Positions 34,970-42,503 of a stretch of 64,000 bases of DNA are shown in pieces (within the stretch, counting starts at the first letter, position 1; the number at the start of each line of letters is the position of its first letter). Made by a program: the position numbers and the translations under genes. Source of the stretch: Betaproteobacteria bacterium (lineage in GTDB: Bacteria > Pseudomonadota > Gammaproteobacteria > Burkholderiales > Usitatibacteraceae); contig JADJMI010000001.1 in assembly GCA_016709665.1 (NCBI GenBank), positions 558,001-622,000 of the forward strand, in the 5' to 3' direction. The notes beneath the pieces were generated by a model. It did not search any database. It saw nothing but the letters and a program-made list of their open reading frames with translations, and was not told the origin of the DNA.

Positions 34970-35350
34970 ATGACCACGATCGCACTCGCCCACGTCAACC
35001 TGCGCGCCGGCCGCGAGGCCGTCGAATCCCTGCGCGCCTTCTACTGCGACGTCCTCGGCCTCACGGTGGGGGCGCGTCCGAACTTCGCGCTCTCCGGCTA
35101 CTGGCTCTACGCCGGCGAGCGCGACGTGATCCACCTCGTCATCGACGACGAAGCGGTTTCGCGCAACTCCGGGGAATCCACCTTCCACCACACGGCGTAC
35201 GAATGCGAGGACCGGCCGGCCTTCGAGAAACGCATCGCCGAACGTCGCATCCCGCACCACGCGGCGCAGGTGCCGGGGCGCCCCATCGTGCAGATCTTCC
35301 TGCAGGACCCCGCGGGCAACGGCGTGGAGCTCACCTTCCGCGAAGGCTAG
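34970..35350 (+). CDS. VOC family protein (glyoxalase/dioxygenase-like)
   Basis: A 126-residue VOC protein: MTTIALAHVNLRAGREAVES (metal His in AHVNL), STFHHTAYECED (second His) and DPAGNGVELTFREG (Glu), the usual H-x-H-E set of glyoxalase-fold enzymes. The substrate is unknown. It starts 1 bp after the amidohydrolase stop; downstream a nitroreductase gene is convergent. Confidence 0.9.
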   Translation: MTTIALAHVNLRAGREAVESLRAFYCDVLGLTVGARPNFALSGYWLYAGERDVIHLVIDDEAVSRNSGESTFHHTAYECEDRPAFEKRIAERRIPHHAAQVPGRPIVQIFLQDPAGNGVELTFREG

Positions 35351-35363
35351 CGCGGCGCGCGCT

Positions 35364-35975
35364 TCAGAACTTTTCGAGCACGGCGCCCGCGTCGATCTCG
35401 CCGCGCGCCTTCGGCGGCCCGGCCATCGAGCCGGCCGTGATCCAACCGACCAGCTCCTCGCCCTCGCGGCAATGGGCGGCCACGATGGCCGGATCGCGGG
35501 CGCGCGCGCCGGCCACGACCTTCGCGCCGTATCCCATGAAATGCAGGGCGTTCACCGCGTTCGCGAGGGCGCCGCCCACGGCCATCCACTGCTCGTGGGG
35601 CGGCACGATCTCGTCGTGGGGATCGATGCGCGCGATGACGGCGATGACCACCGGCGCCTGCATCGCCTTCTCGCGCTCGAAGTCGAGGTCGCGGCCTTCC
35701 TTGCCGTGGCGGCGGCCGTAGTCGACGAAGAGATCGGCCAGCCGGGCGAGCCCCTCGCCTCGCGCCACGACGAACCGCCAGGGGATGCGCTTCTCGTGAT
35801 CGGGCGCGCGCAGCGCGGCCATGGCCACCTGCCAGAGCTCCTCGTCGGAGGGACCGGGCTCCCCGAGGTGCTTCGCGCTCACGGAATAGCGCTGGAGCAG
35901 GCGCCGAAGCGCGCCGCGGCCCGCGGGCGTCGCCCCCGGAACCGCGAGTCCTTCTCCGTCGTCCTCGACCGGCAT
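35364..35975 (-). CDS. Nitroreductase family protein (YdjA-like)
   Basis: A 203-residue FMN-dependent nitroreductase-fold enzyme. RYSVSAKHLGEPGPSDEELW is the FMN-binding N-terminal helix pattern (R-x-S-x-x-x/L-x-x-P), KRIPWRFVVARGEGLARLAD continues the family, and HFMGYGAKVVAGARARDPAI contains the second FMN segment. It is slightly longer than YdjA. Such oxidoreductases reduce nitroaromatics, quinones or selenate with NAD(P)H. The next gene upstream on the same strand is 13 bp away. Confidence 0.88.
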   Translation of the reverse strand: MPVEDDGEGLAVPGATPAGRGALRRLLQRYSVSAKHLGEPGPSDEELWQVAMAALRAPDHEKRIPWRFVVARGEGLARLADLFVDYGRRHGKEGRDLDFEREKAMQAPVVIAVIARIDPHDEIVPPHEQWMAVGGALANAVNALHFMGYGAKVVAGARARDPAIVAAHCREGEELVGWITAGSMAGPPKARGEIDAGAVLEKF

Positions 35976-35988
35976 CGTCGGCGCTCGG

Positions 35989-36654
35989 CTATTTCGGGTC
36001 GTAGTGGCAGGACTTCTGCACGCCCGGCACCGGGTCGCCGCCGAACTTCTCGGTGGTGCACGCGATGCCGTCGCGCGCCGTGCGATAGAACACCTTGCCG
36101 CTGGCGCCGTAGGACACCTTGCGGGTGCCCGAGAACTTGCAGAACTGGCCTTCGCGCGCGCAAGGCGCCCACGTGCCGTCGAGACGCGAGACGGGCGCCT
36201 GGCCCTGCGCCACCTTCACGCGGCAGCCTTTCTGCTTGCCCGGGGCCGGATCCCCGAACGCGGCGTTGCTGCACTTCACGCCGTTCACGAACACCTTGGT
36301 GACCCACTTGCCCTCCACGCCGTAGGCCACCTCGCGCCGGCCGTCGAAGGCGCAGAAGCCGTCCTCCCGCGCGCAGGGCGTCCATTGCGTCGCCGCGGCC
36401 TGCGCGCCGCCGGAGACGCGGATCTGGCAGGACTTCTTCACGCCCGGCGCGGGATCGCCGAACCGCTCGGCCGTGCACGCGACGCCGTTCTCGTACACGC
36501 GGGTGTTCCAGGCCTTGCCGGCGCCGAAGGACACCTCGTGCCGGCCGTTGAACTTGCAGACGCCGCCTTCCTGCGCGCACACGGCCCAGTCGGCCAGGGC
36601 GCCGGTGCTGGCGAGAAGGAGGGTCAGTGCCGTGAGGATCCGGATGGGTTTCAT
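35989..36654 (-). CDS. Secreted protein made of three tandem Cys-rich repeats
   Basis: A 221-residue protein with signal peptide MKPIRILTALTLLLASTGALA followed by three similar modules of about 55-60 residues (about 23-79, 87-147, 160-221). Each starts W-x-x-CA-x-E, has F-C-x-F-x-G-x-x-x-V-x-Y/FG and ends G-x-x-C-x-x-x-x-FG-DP-x-PG-x-x-K-x-C, with four Cys per module, so each is probably held by two disulfides. It has no membrane segment. I do not recognise a named family with certainty; a carbohydrate- or ligand-binding secreted module is the likely class, but this is inference. Confidence 0.8.
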   Translation of the reverse strand: MKPIRILTALTLLLASTGALADWAVCAQEGGVCKFNGRHEVSFGAGKAWNTRVYENGVACTAERFGDPAPGVKKSCQIRVSGGAQAAATQWTPCAREDGFCAFDGRREVAYGVEGKWVTKVFVNGVKCSNAAFGDPAPGKQKGCRVKVAQGQAPVSRLDGTWAPCAREGQFCKFSGTRKVSYGASGKVFYRTARDGIACTTEKFGGDPVPGVQKSCHYDPK

Positions 36655-36704
36655 GCGCTCGGGCCTTTCGTTATTTTAAGTTGTGATGGGGGGCGCCGTG
36701 CCGG

Positions 36705-37565
36705 TCACCGGGGCGGGCCCGCGGACGCGGCGGGCAGCACCTTCACGCCGACGACGACCGGAACCTTCCTCGTCTTGCGGCAATCGGGATCGCCCTGGCA
36801 TTCCTCGGACTGCACGTTCGCGAGACGGTACGTGAGCGCCAGGCGGCGGCCCGCGAGTTGCCGCTCCTGCGCGCACAGCTCGAAGTCGCCCAGTTCCATG
36901 AACGCCGCGCCGCGATCGTCCGTGAAATGCAGGTAGCACGCGATGTCGCCGTTCTCCATGCTCACGAGCGTGCCGGAAGTCCGCTTCGACTGGCCGCCGA
37001 TCCTGACGGTTGCGGGCGGCGACGAGGGCGGCGCAGCGACGGCCCATTTCGCGCGGATGGCCGGCACGTAGGCGGCCAGCTCGTCGAGGCGCGCGTTCGC
37101 CTCGCGCGAGAAGTCCGGATCGCCCTTCGGGATGGGCGCCGCCTCGCGGCCGCCCAGCCACTTGAACATCCGGCCGTCGTCGAAATACTGGCGATGCTCG
37201 ACACGCGTGACCTGCCGCGCGCCTTCCCAGCCCTTGACGGCCGTGTAGGCGAAGACGAACTGCTGGTCCTTGCGGAAGTAGTACTCGACGACGACGTCGC
37301 CGGAATCGTCCCGGGCGACGGACTCGATCTTGCGCAGCACGCCGCCATCGGACCAGGCGCGAATCGCGTTGTCGTACGCGACGCCGGGGCGCCGCACGGC
37401 GAGGCGCGTCTCGGCAAGGGACGCGAGAGCGCCGTTCACTTCGGCGAAAACCCCGCGGGCGCCCGCGGTGTCGGCTTGCGCGAAAGCGCCGCCGGGAGCG
37501 AAAAGGGCGACCAGGACGAGTCCCACGGCGAGGACCCGCGCGGCGCGTGCGACGGAGGGGTTCAT
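36705..37565 (-). CDS. Secreted hypothetical protein
   Basis: A 286-residue protein starting at ATG 37565 with signal peptide RAARVLAVGLVLVALFAPGG and AFAQA cleavage. It has a helical N-terminal region and a C-terminal beta region with cysteines (GDIACYLHF, FELCAQER, EECQGDPDCRKTRK). No family is recognised. It lies upstream of the triplicated Cys-rich gene on the same strand with a 50-bp gap, and the two may be functionally linked envelope proteins. Confidence 0.75.
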   Translation of the reverse strand: MNPSVARAARVLAVGLVLVALFAPGGAFAQADTAGARGVFAEVNGALASLAETRLAVRRPGVAYDNAIRAWSDGGVLRKIESVARDDSGDVVVEYYFRKDQQFVFAYTAVKGWEGARQVTRVEHRQYFDDGRMFKWLGGREAAPIPKGDPDFSREANARLDELAAYVPAIRAKWAVAAPPSSPPATVRIGGQSKRTSGTLVSMENGDIACYLHFTDDRGAAFMELGDFELCAQERQLAGRRLALTYRLANVQSEECQGDPDCRKTRKVPVVVGVKVLPAASAGPPR

Positions 37566-37655
37566 CTTCGAAGGGTCTCCCTGACCCGATCTTTCGCGGC
37601 AAGGTAGCACAGGCCTCGCGGACCCATGCAATACGCCTGTAGCGAGGGCGCGTGC

Positions 37656-38234
37656 CTAGCGCAGCGCGATGCGTCCCACGACCTTGAGGCCGCAGCATCC
37701 GTCGGGACGCACGACGACGATCTCGCCCTGCCCGACCGCCTGGTGGGTGAGCGCCTGGATGTTCACGTGGTGCGTGACCATCACGATGGTGCCCTTGGGC
37801 TTGCGGGTCGAATACGTGCCGACGCGGTTCCTCACGCGCTCGGTGAGCTTCGGCTCGCTCGCGCGATCGTCGAAGAAGCTCGCGAGCGCGTCCCAATCGT
37901 CGGCCTGGCCGAAGGCGAGCGTCGCCGTGTCGCGGCAGCGGCACCAGGGGCTGGTGTAGACCTTGTCGATGGCGACCCCTTCGGCGCGAAGGCGAACGCC
38001 CAGGCGCTTCGCGGCTTCGCGCCCCTGCGCCGACAGGTTGCGCTGCGTGGCGCAGTCGTCGAGGCGGTAGCCGGGCGGGTCGCCCAGGCCCGCTTCCGTG
38101 GCCTCGTGACGGATGAAGGCGACGTGCCCGCCCTTCTTCAGCGCGGCCCACGCGGCCGCCTCGTCGGCGAGCGCCGGCGCCGCGAGGCAGGCGAGCGCGA
38201 AGGCGAGGAACGCGCCCCGGACCGCGCCCGCCAT
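37656..38234 (-). CDS. Histidine phosphatase family protein, secreted
   Basis: A 192-residue protein with signal peptide MAGAVRGAFLAFALACLAAP. The phosphoacceptor motif is VAFIRHEATEAG (RHE instead of RHG), then TSPWCRCRDTATLAFG with the second Arg, and VMVTHHVNIQALTHQ with the catalytic His pair. This is the SixA/periplasmic histidine-phosphatase branch. The substrate may be a sugar or nucleotide phosphate. It starts inside the yidB stop (ATGA-type overlap at 38232-38236), so the two genes are coupled. Confidence 0.88.
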   Translation of the reverse strand: MAGAVRGAFLAFALACLAAPALADEAAAWAALKKGGHVAFIRHEATEAGLGDPPGYRLDDCATQRNLSAQGREAAKRLGVRLRAEGVAIDKVYTSPWCRCRDTATLAFGQADDWDALASFFDDRASEPKLTERVRNRVGTYSTRKPKGTIVMVTHHVNIQALTHQAVGQGEIVVVRPDGCCGLKVVGRIALR

Positions 38235-38641
38235 CAGCCGAGGCGCTTGGTCACCGACGCGAGCAGGTCGCCCAGCTCGCCGCCTTGCGGCACCTGGCCG
38301 CCGGGCGTGAGCTTGTCGACGACGTTCGGCAGCAGCTCGGAGAGTTTCGAGGAGAGGTCGCCCTGGTCCATCCCCAGGCTCTGCGCGAGCGAGCCCAGCT
38401 TGTCGCTGCCCAGGCCCTGCGAGAGCTGGTCCGCGGAGATGGGCATGTTCTGGCCCGTGGAGACCCAGCTGTCGACGATGCCGCCCAGGCCCTTGTCCTG
38501 GAAGGACTGCACGAGACCCGACAGGCCGCCGTGCGCCGGGTCGTTCACGAGCTTGAGCACCATGTCGAGGAGTTCGTTGCCGCTGCCGGAGCCGGCGCCG
38601 GACTGGGACAGGGAACCGAGGAGGGAATCGAGCAGGCCCAT
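38234..38641 (-). CDS. YidB family protein (DUF937)
   Basis: A 135-residue protein beginning MGLLDSLLGSLSQSGAGSGS and rich in Gly, Ser, Leu and Asp with the DUF937/YidB pattern (GLGGIVDSWVSTGQNMPISA, LSSKLSELLPNVVDKLTPGG). Such proteins are small, without known function. It overlaps the histidine phosphatase start and follows the CinA-N gene with a 16-bp gap. Confidence 0.88.
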   Translation of the reverse strand: MGLLDSLLGSLSQSGAGSGSGNELLDMVLKLVNDPAHGGLSGLVQSFQDKGLGGIVDSWVSTGQNMPISADQLSQGLGSDKLGSLAQSLGMDQGDLSSKLSELLPNVVDKLTPGGQVPQGGELGDLLASVTKRLG

Positions 38642-38657
38642 GGGAGTCTCCGTTCTT

Positions 38658-39428
38658 TCAGGGGTTGGCGGGGGCCGACTGGGGCGGCCGTGCGGTGAAA
38701 GGGTACCCGAGCTTCGCGATCTCCGCCCGGACGTACGCCATGGCGGCCGGCACGCGCGCGCGATCGCCGCGCATCGACAGTTCGATCACGCGCGCGCCGC
38801 TGCCCTGCCACTGCGGCAGGCTGGAGAGCTTCAGGTCCGCGAAGTCGCGCACGACCGCGTTCATGATCTCGAGGAGGTCGGACTCGCCCGCCTCGCGCAC
38901 GATGATCGCCTCCTCGTAGGGCAGGCTCGCCTTGAAGAGGTCGCGGTGCTTCGTGTCGAGCGCCCAGCGCATCATCGCGTGGGCCATCTCGGGGAATCCC
39001 GGCAGGAAGTAGTGCGTGCCGACCGAAAAGCCCGCGATGCGGTTCACGGGGTTGGGGACGAGGTCCGCGCCCTCGGGGAATTCCGCCATGATCACGCGCC
39101 TGGGGTACGCGGCCTCGCCGAAGCGCGCTTCGATCTCCTTCACGGCACCCGGATGCCGCGCCACGGGCCGGCCGAGCGCGGCCGCCGCGCACTGGCGCGT
39201 GTGGTCGTCCGGCGTGGCCCCGATGCCGCCGAAGGAAAAGACGACGTCCTGCGTGGCGAAGGTGCGCGCGAGCGTGGCCGTGATGCGCGCCGGGTCGTCG
39301 CCGAGGTATTCGGCCCAGGCGAGCTCGATGCCGCGCTCGCCCAGGATCTCGATCGCCTTCGCGAGGTGCTTGTCCTGCCGCTTGCCGGACAGGATCTCGT
39401 CGCCGATGATGAGGAGCCCGACCGCCAC
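38658..39428 (-). CDS. CinA N-terminal / molybdopterin-binding family protein
   Basis: A 256-residue protein from GTG 39428, which directly follows the stop of the YbhB gene. LLIIGDEILSGKRQDKHLAK opens the MoaB/MogA-like fold and VVFSFGGIGATPDDHTRQCA carries the GGIGxTPDD motif of competence/damage-inducible CinA. There is no C-terminal nicotinamide-nucleotide amidase domain, so it is the short form. It may be an ADP-ribose pyrophosphatase as some CinA N-terminal domains are; the real role is unknown. Confidence 0.9.
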   Translation of the reverse strand: MAVGLLIIGDEILSGKRQDKHLAKAIEILGERGIELAWAEYLGDDPARITATLARTFATQDVVFSFGGIGATPDDHTRQCAAAALGRPVARHPGAVKEIEARFGEAAYPRRVIMAEFPEGADLVPNPVNRIAGFSVGTHYFLPGFPEMAHAMMRWALDTKHRDLFKASLPYEEAIIVREAGESDLLEIMNAVVRDFADLKLSSLPQWQGSGARVIELSMRGDRARVPAAMAYVRAEIAKLGYPFTARPPQSAPANP

Positions 39429-40061
39429 CTACGGATACTTCACGGCCGGGTTGAGCGAGTACACGCCCGTGATGGCGGCCTGCGCGAGCACGTGGCCCTG
39501 CATCGCCTCTCGCGCCTGCGGGCCCGTGAAGGCGCCGTCCACCGCGAGCTTCGCGACATCCAGCGCGTACACGGTGAAGACGTAGTGGTGCGGGATCTCG
39601 TCGTTCCACGGGGGGCAGGGGCCGTCGTAGCCGAAGTACTGGCCGCCCATGTCCTTGTCGCCCGCGAACCAGCCGGTGTAGTCGTTGATGCCCTGCCGGG
39701 CGCCGTGCGCGGCCGCGGGGCCGGGCTTGCCCTTCGCCGTGACGCCGGAGGCGAACTCGCCCTCGGCGAGGCTCGTCACGGAGGCGGGCAGGTCGACGAG
39801 GACCCAGTGGAAGAAATCGACGCGCGGCAGGGACTTCGGGACGACGCGGCCTTCCTGGTTCACGTCGTCGCCGCGGCTGGGCACGTCCGGGTCGTGGCAG
39901 ATGACGGCGAAGGACCGCGTGCCCGCCGGCGCGCCGCCCCACGCGAGCTGCGGGCTGCGGTTGTCGGAAAGCGAGGCGTGCGAGGCGGGGTCGAGCTTGC
40001 AGAAGGCGAGGGGCGCGGGGATCGCCCCGCCGTCCTTGAAGCTGGTGCTCGTGACTTGCAT
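39429..40061 (-). CDS. YbhB/YbcL family Raf-kinase-inhibitor-like protein
   Basis: A 210-residue PEBP-fold protein. MQVTSTSFKDGGAIPAPLAF opens it; the DPDxP ligand loop is CHDPDVPSRGDD, followed by FFHWVLVDLPA and the GxxYxGPCPP loop as YFGYDGPCPPWNDEIPHH. No signal peptide is visible. The fold binds phosphorylated small molecules or lipids; the bacterial role is unknown. Its stop codon abuts the GTG start of the CinA gene with no spacer. Confidence 0.92.
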   Translation of the reverse strand: MQVTSTSFKDGGAIPAPLAFCKLDPASHASLSDNRSPQLAWGGAPAGTRSFAVICHDPDVPSRGDDVNQEGRVVPKSLPRVDFFHWVLVDLPASVTSLAEGEFASGVTAKGKPGPAAAHGARQGINDYTGWFAGDKDMGGQYFGYDGPCPPWNDEIPHHYVFTVYALDVAKLAVDGAFTGPQAREAMQGHVLAQAAITGVYSLNPAVKYP

Positions 40062-40078
40062 GGCGGGATCCGTGGCGA

Positions 40079-40522
40079 TCAGTTGATGACGTTGACGAGC
40101 TCGACCTCGAACAGCAGCGTCGCGTTCGGGGGAATGACGCCGCCCGCGCCGCGCTCGCCGTAACCCAGGGACGGCGGGATGACGAGGGTGCGCTTGCCGC
40201 CTTCCTTCATGCCGGGGACGCCCTGGTCCCAGCCCTTGATGACCTTGCCCGCGCCGATGATGAAGCCGAAAGGCGCGCCGCCGCGATCGTAGGAGGAGTC
40301 GAACTTCTTGCCCTTGCCCTCGGGGGCCTTCGGGTCGTAGAGCCAGCCGTTGTACTGCATGTTCACGGCCTTGCCGCTCTCCGCCGTCTTGCCGGCGCCT
40401 TCCTTCGTGTCCTTCTTGATGAGTTCCTTCACCTCCGCCGGCAGCGGGGCGCCGCCGCCGGACTGGGCGAAGGCGGGCACGACGGCGAGGACGAGGGCGG
40501 TGACGAGGGCGAATCGCTTCAA
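40079..40522 (-). CDS. FKBP-type peptidyl-prolyl cis-trans isomerase, secreted
   Basis: A 147-residue protein starting at TTG 40522, chosen because GAAAGGAAA lies just upstream and the protein then starts with a signal peptide (LKRFALVTALVLAVVPAFAQ). The FKBP domain is clear: VNMQYNGWLYDPKAPEGKGK, FDSSYDRGGAPFGFIIGAGK, VIKGWDQGVPGMKEGGKR and the last strands LGYGERGAGGVIPPNATLLF. The Phe, Trp and Tyr of the active pocket are kept. It catalyses prolyl isomerisation of envelope proteins. Confidence 0.93.
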   Translation of the reverse strand: MKRFALVTALVLAVVPAFAQSGGGAPLPAEVKELIKKDTKEGAGKTAESGKAVNMQYNGWLYDPKAPEGKGKKFDSSYDRGGAPFGFIIGAGKVIKGWDQGVPGMKEGGKRTLVIPPSLGYGERGAGGVIPPNATLLFEVELVNVIN

Positions 40523-40583
40523 GGGATTTCCTTTCGGTTCGTGGGGCGAGTGTAAGGGGGGATGCGCGAGTGCCGGCATGGGA

Positions 40584-42365
40584 CTATCGGCCGCGGGCCA
40601 CGCCTTCGCGGCGGGGGTCGGCGCCGGCTTGCCAGCCGGCCTTCGTGCGGCGGATGCCGGCGAGGCCGCTGGTCATGTCGATGGCGCGAACGTCGTGACC
40701 CATGGCCTTCAGAGCCGCGATCGTCCCTTCGAGTTCCGTGCCTTTCTCGACCTCGGTGGCGCCGCCCCGGCTGCCGCGGTTCGGCAGGTCGATGGCGGCC
40801 TGCATGTCGAGCTTCCAGTCGAGCGTCGCGACGAGCGTCTTGGCGACGTAGCCGATGATGAGGCTGCCGCCCGGGCTGCCGAGCACCTGGTCCAGGCGGC
40901 CGGTCTTCGCGTCCGTGACGACGAACGGCGCCATGGAACTCCGCGGCCGCTTGCCCGGCGCGATGGCGTTGGCCGTGAGGCGGCCCTCGGCCAGCGGCTC
41001 GAAGTTGAAGTCCGTGAGCTGGTTGTTGAGCAGGAACCCGCGCACCATCTGGCGCGAGCCGAAGTAGTACTCGATGGACGTGGTCATCGAGACCGCGTTG
41101 CCCGCGCGGTCCACCGCCACGATGTGGCTCGTGCCCGGCAGCTCCTCGCGATCGTCATCGGCGAACGCCACCTTCAGGCCCGCGGGCGTGCCCGGCCGCG
41201 CGCGGCCCATGGCCTTTCCGTCCGCGACGAGCTTCGCCCGGTCGGCGAGGTACGCCTTGTCCACGAGGCCGCGCACCGGGACGTCCACGAAGCGATCGTC
41301 GCCCACGTAGCGGTTGCGATCGGCGAAGGCGAGGCGCCCGGCTTCGGCGAAGAGGTGCACCGCCTCGGGCGTGTCCGGCCTCACCTTGGCGAGGTCGCGG
41401 CCTTCGAGCACGCCCAGCATCTGCAGCACGGCGATGCCGCCCGAAGACGAAGGCGGCATGCCGCAGAGCCGGTGCGCGCGGTACGCGCCGCACAGCGGCT
41501 CCACGTCGCGCACGCGGTAGTCCGCGAGATCCGCGAGGGAGAGCGTCCCGGGATTCACGGGATGCGCGCTTACCGCCTTCACGATGTCCTCGGCGATGTC
41601 GCCCGCGTAGAAGGCATCCATGCCCTTCGCGGCGAGCGTGCGCAACGTCTTCGCGTACGCCGGGTTGCGCAGCAGCGTGCCGGCCGGGTGGGCCTGGCCG
41701 TCCGCGGTGAAGAAGTAGGCGCGGGCCGCGGCGTTCGCCGCGAGGCTCTTGTCCTTGGCGATCATTCCGTGCACGCGCGGCGAGAGCGGCCAGCCGTTCT
41801 CCGCCAGCGCGATGGCCGGCGCGAACAGCGCGGCCCAGGGCAGCTTGCCGTGGCGCGCGTGCATCACCTCGAGCAGCCGCGGCAGCCCCGGGACGCCGAC
41901 GGCCCGGCCGCCCACGACGGCCTCCTGGAAGGCGAGGGGCTTGCCGTCCTTCAGGAACAGCTCGCGCGTGGCGCCGGCGGGGGCCGTCTCGCGGCCGTCG
42001 AGGGCCGTGACCGACTTCGACCTCGCGTCGAAATGCAGGAAATACGCGCCGCCGCCCAGGCCCGAGGCCTGCGGCTCGACCAGGCCCAGGACGAGCTGCG
42101 TGGCGATGACGGCATCGACCGCGCTGCCACCGCGGGCGAGGATCGCGGCGCCGGCGTCGGCCGCGAGTGGATTCGCGGCGACGACCATGTACTGCTTCGC
42201 GGTGACGAGCTTCTTGGGTGTCCAGCCGCTCGGCGGCTCCGGTTGGGAGGGTCTTTGCTGCGCTGGCGCGGCGAGTGAGGCGGCGGCGAGGAGTGAGGCG
42301 AACAAAAGGTTTTGGAACCGCAGATGAACGCAGATGAACGCAGATGACTTTCTCAAGGCATGCAT
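40584..42365 (-). CDS. ggt: Gamma-glutamyltransferase, periplasmic type
   Basis: A second gamma-glutamyltransferase of about 593 residues. The GGSAVDAVIATQLVLGLVEP and SGLGGGAYFLHFDARSKSV motifs, the nucleophile region LPGTSHIVAVDRAGNAVSMT (Thr before SH), the SRMxxF-type GSRQMVRGFLLNNQLTDF and GSPGGSLIIGYVAKTLVATL loop are complete. The start is uncertain: ATG 42365 is used, but the N-terminal residues up to about HLRFQN are encoded by a dispersed repeat arm (42314-42347), and TTG 42305 would give a plain signal peptide (LFASLLAAASLAAPAQQ). It should hydrolyse glutathione in the periplasm. Confidence 0.85.
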   Translation of the reverse strand: MHALRKSSAFICVHLRFQNLLFASLLAAASLAAPAQQRPSQPEPPSGWTPKKLVTAKQYMVVAANPLAADAGAAILARGGSAVDAVIATQLVLGLVEPQASGLGGGAYFLHFDARSKSVTALDGRETAPAGATRELFLKDGKPLAFQEAVVGGRAVGVPGLPRLLEVMHARHGKLPWAALFAPAIALAENGWPLSPRVHGMIAKDKSLAANAAARAYFFTADGQAHPAGTLLRNPAYAKTLRTLAAKGMDAFYAGDIAEDIVKAVSAHPVNPGTLSLADLADYRVRDVEPLCGAYRAHRLCGMPPSSSGGIAVLQMLGVLEGRDLAKVRPDTPEAVHLFAEAGRLAFADRNRYVGDDRFVDVPVRGLVDKAYLADRAKLVADGKAMGRARPGTPAGLKVAFADDDREELPGTSHIVAVDRAGNAVSMTTSIEYYFGSRQMVRGFLLNNQLTDFNFEPLAEGRLTANAIAPGKRPRSSMAPFVVTDAKTGRLDQVLGSPGGSLIIGYVAKTLVATLDWKLDMQAAIDLPNRGSRGGATEVEKGTELEGTIAALKAMGHDVRAIDMTSGLAGIRRTKAGWQAGADPRREGVARGR

Positions 42366-42503
42366 CGTCGGATCAGGTCCGGGTCTCAGGATTCGCCGGG
42401 GCATCAGGGAGCAAGGCCCGACTTCGCGACGGGCACGCTCTTCATGAATTCGATGCCCATCTGCGTTCATCTGCGTTCATCTGCGGTTTCGTCGCCTTTC
42501 GCC
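42290..42503. repeat. Dispersed inverted-repeat element, copy A
   Basis: A left arm (42290-42347) reads GGAGTGAGGC, then TTTTGGAACCGCAGATG and two more CAGATGAACG units; the right arm (42458-42503) is its inverted and more degenerate counterpart, with CATCTGCGTT repeated and then CTGCGG. About 110 bp of other sequence separates them. The element sits between the gabD stop (42504) and ggt and reaches into the ggt signal-peptide region. Copies B (54654-54740) and C (58061-58257) share the same arm words. Confidence 0.8.

Noticed and set aside
37626..40163. An 845-residue plus-strand frame
   Set aside because: It runs antisense to five well-supported minus-strand genes and has the Arg/Ala/His-rich composition of a GC shadow.
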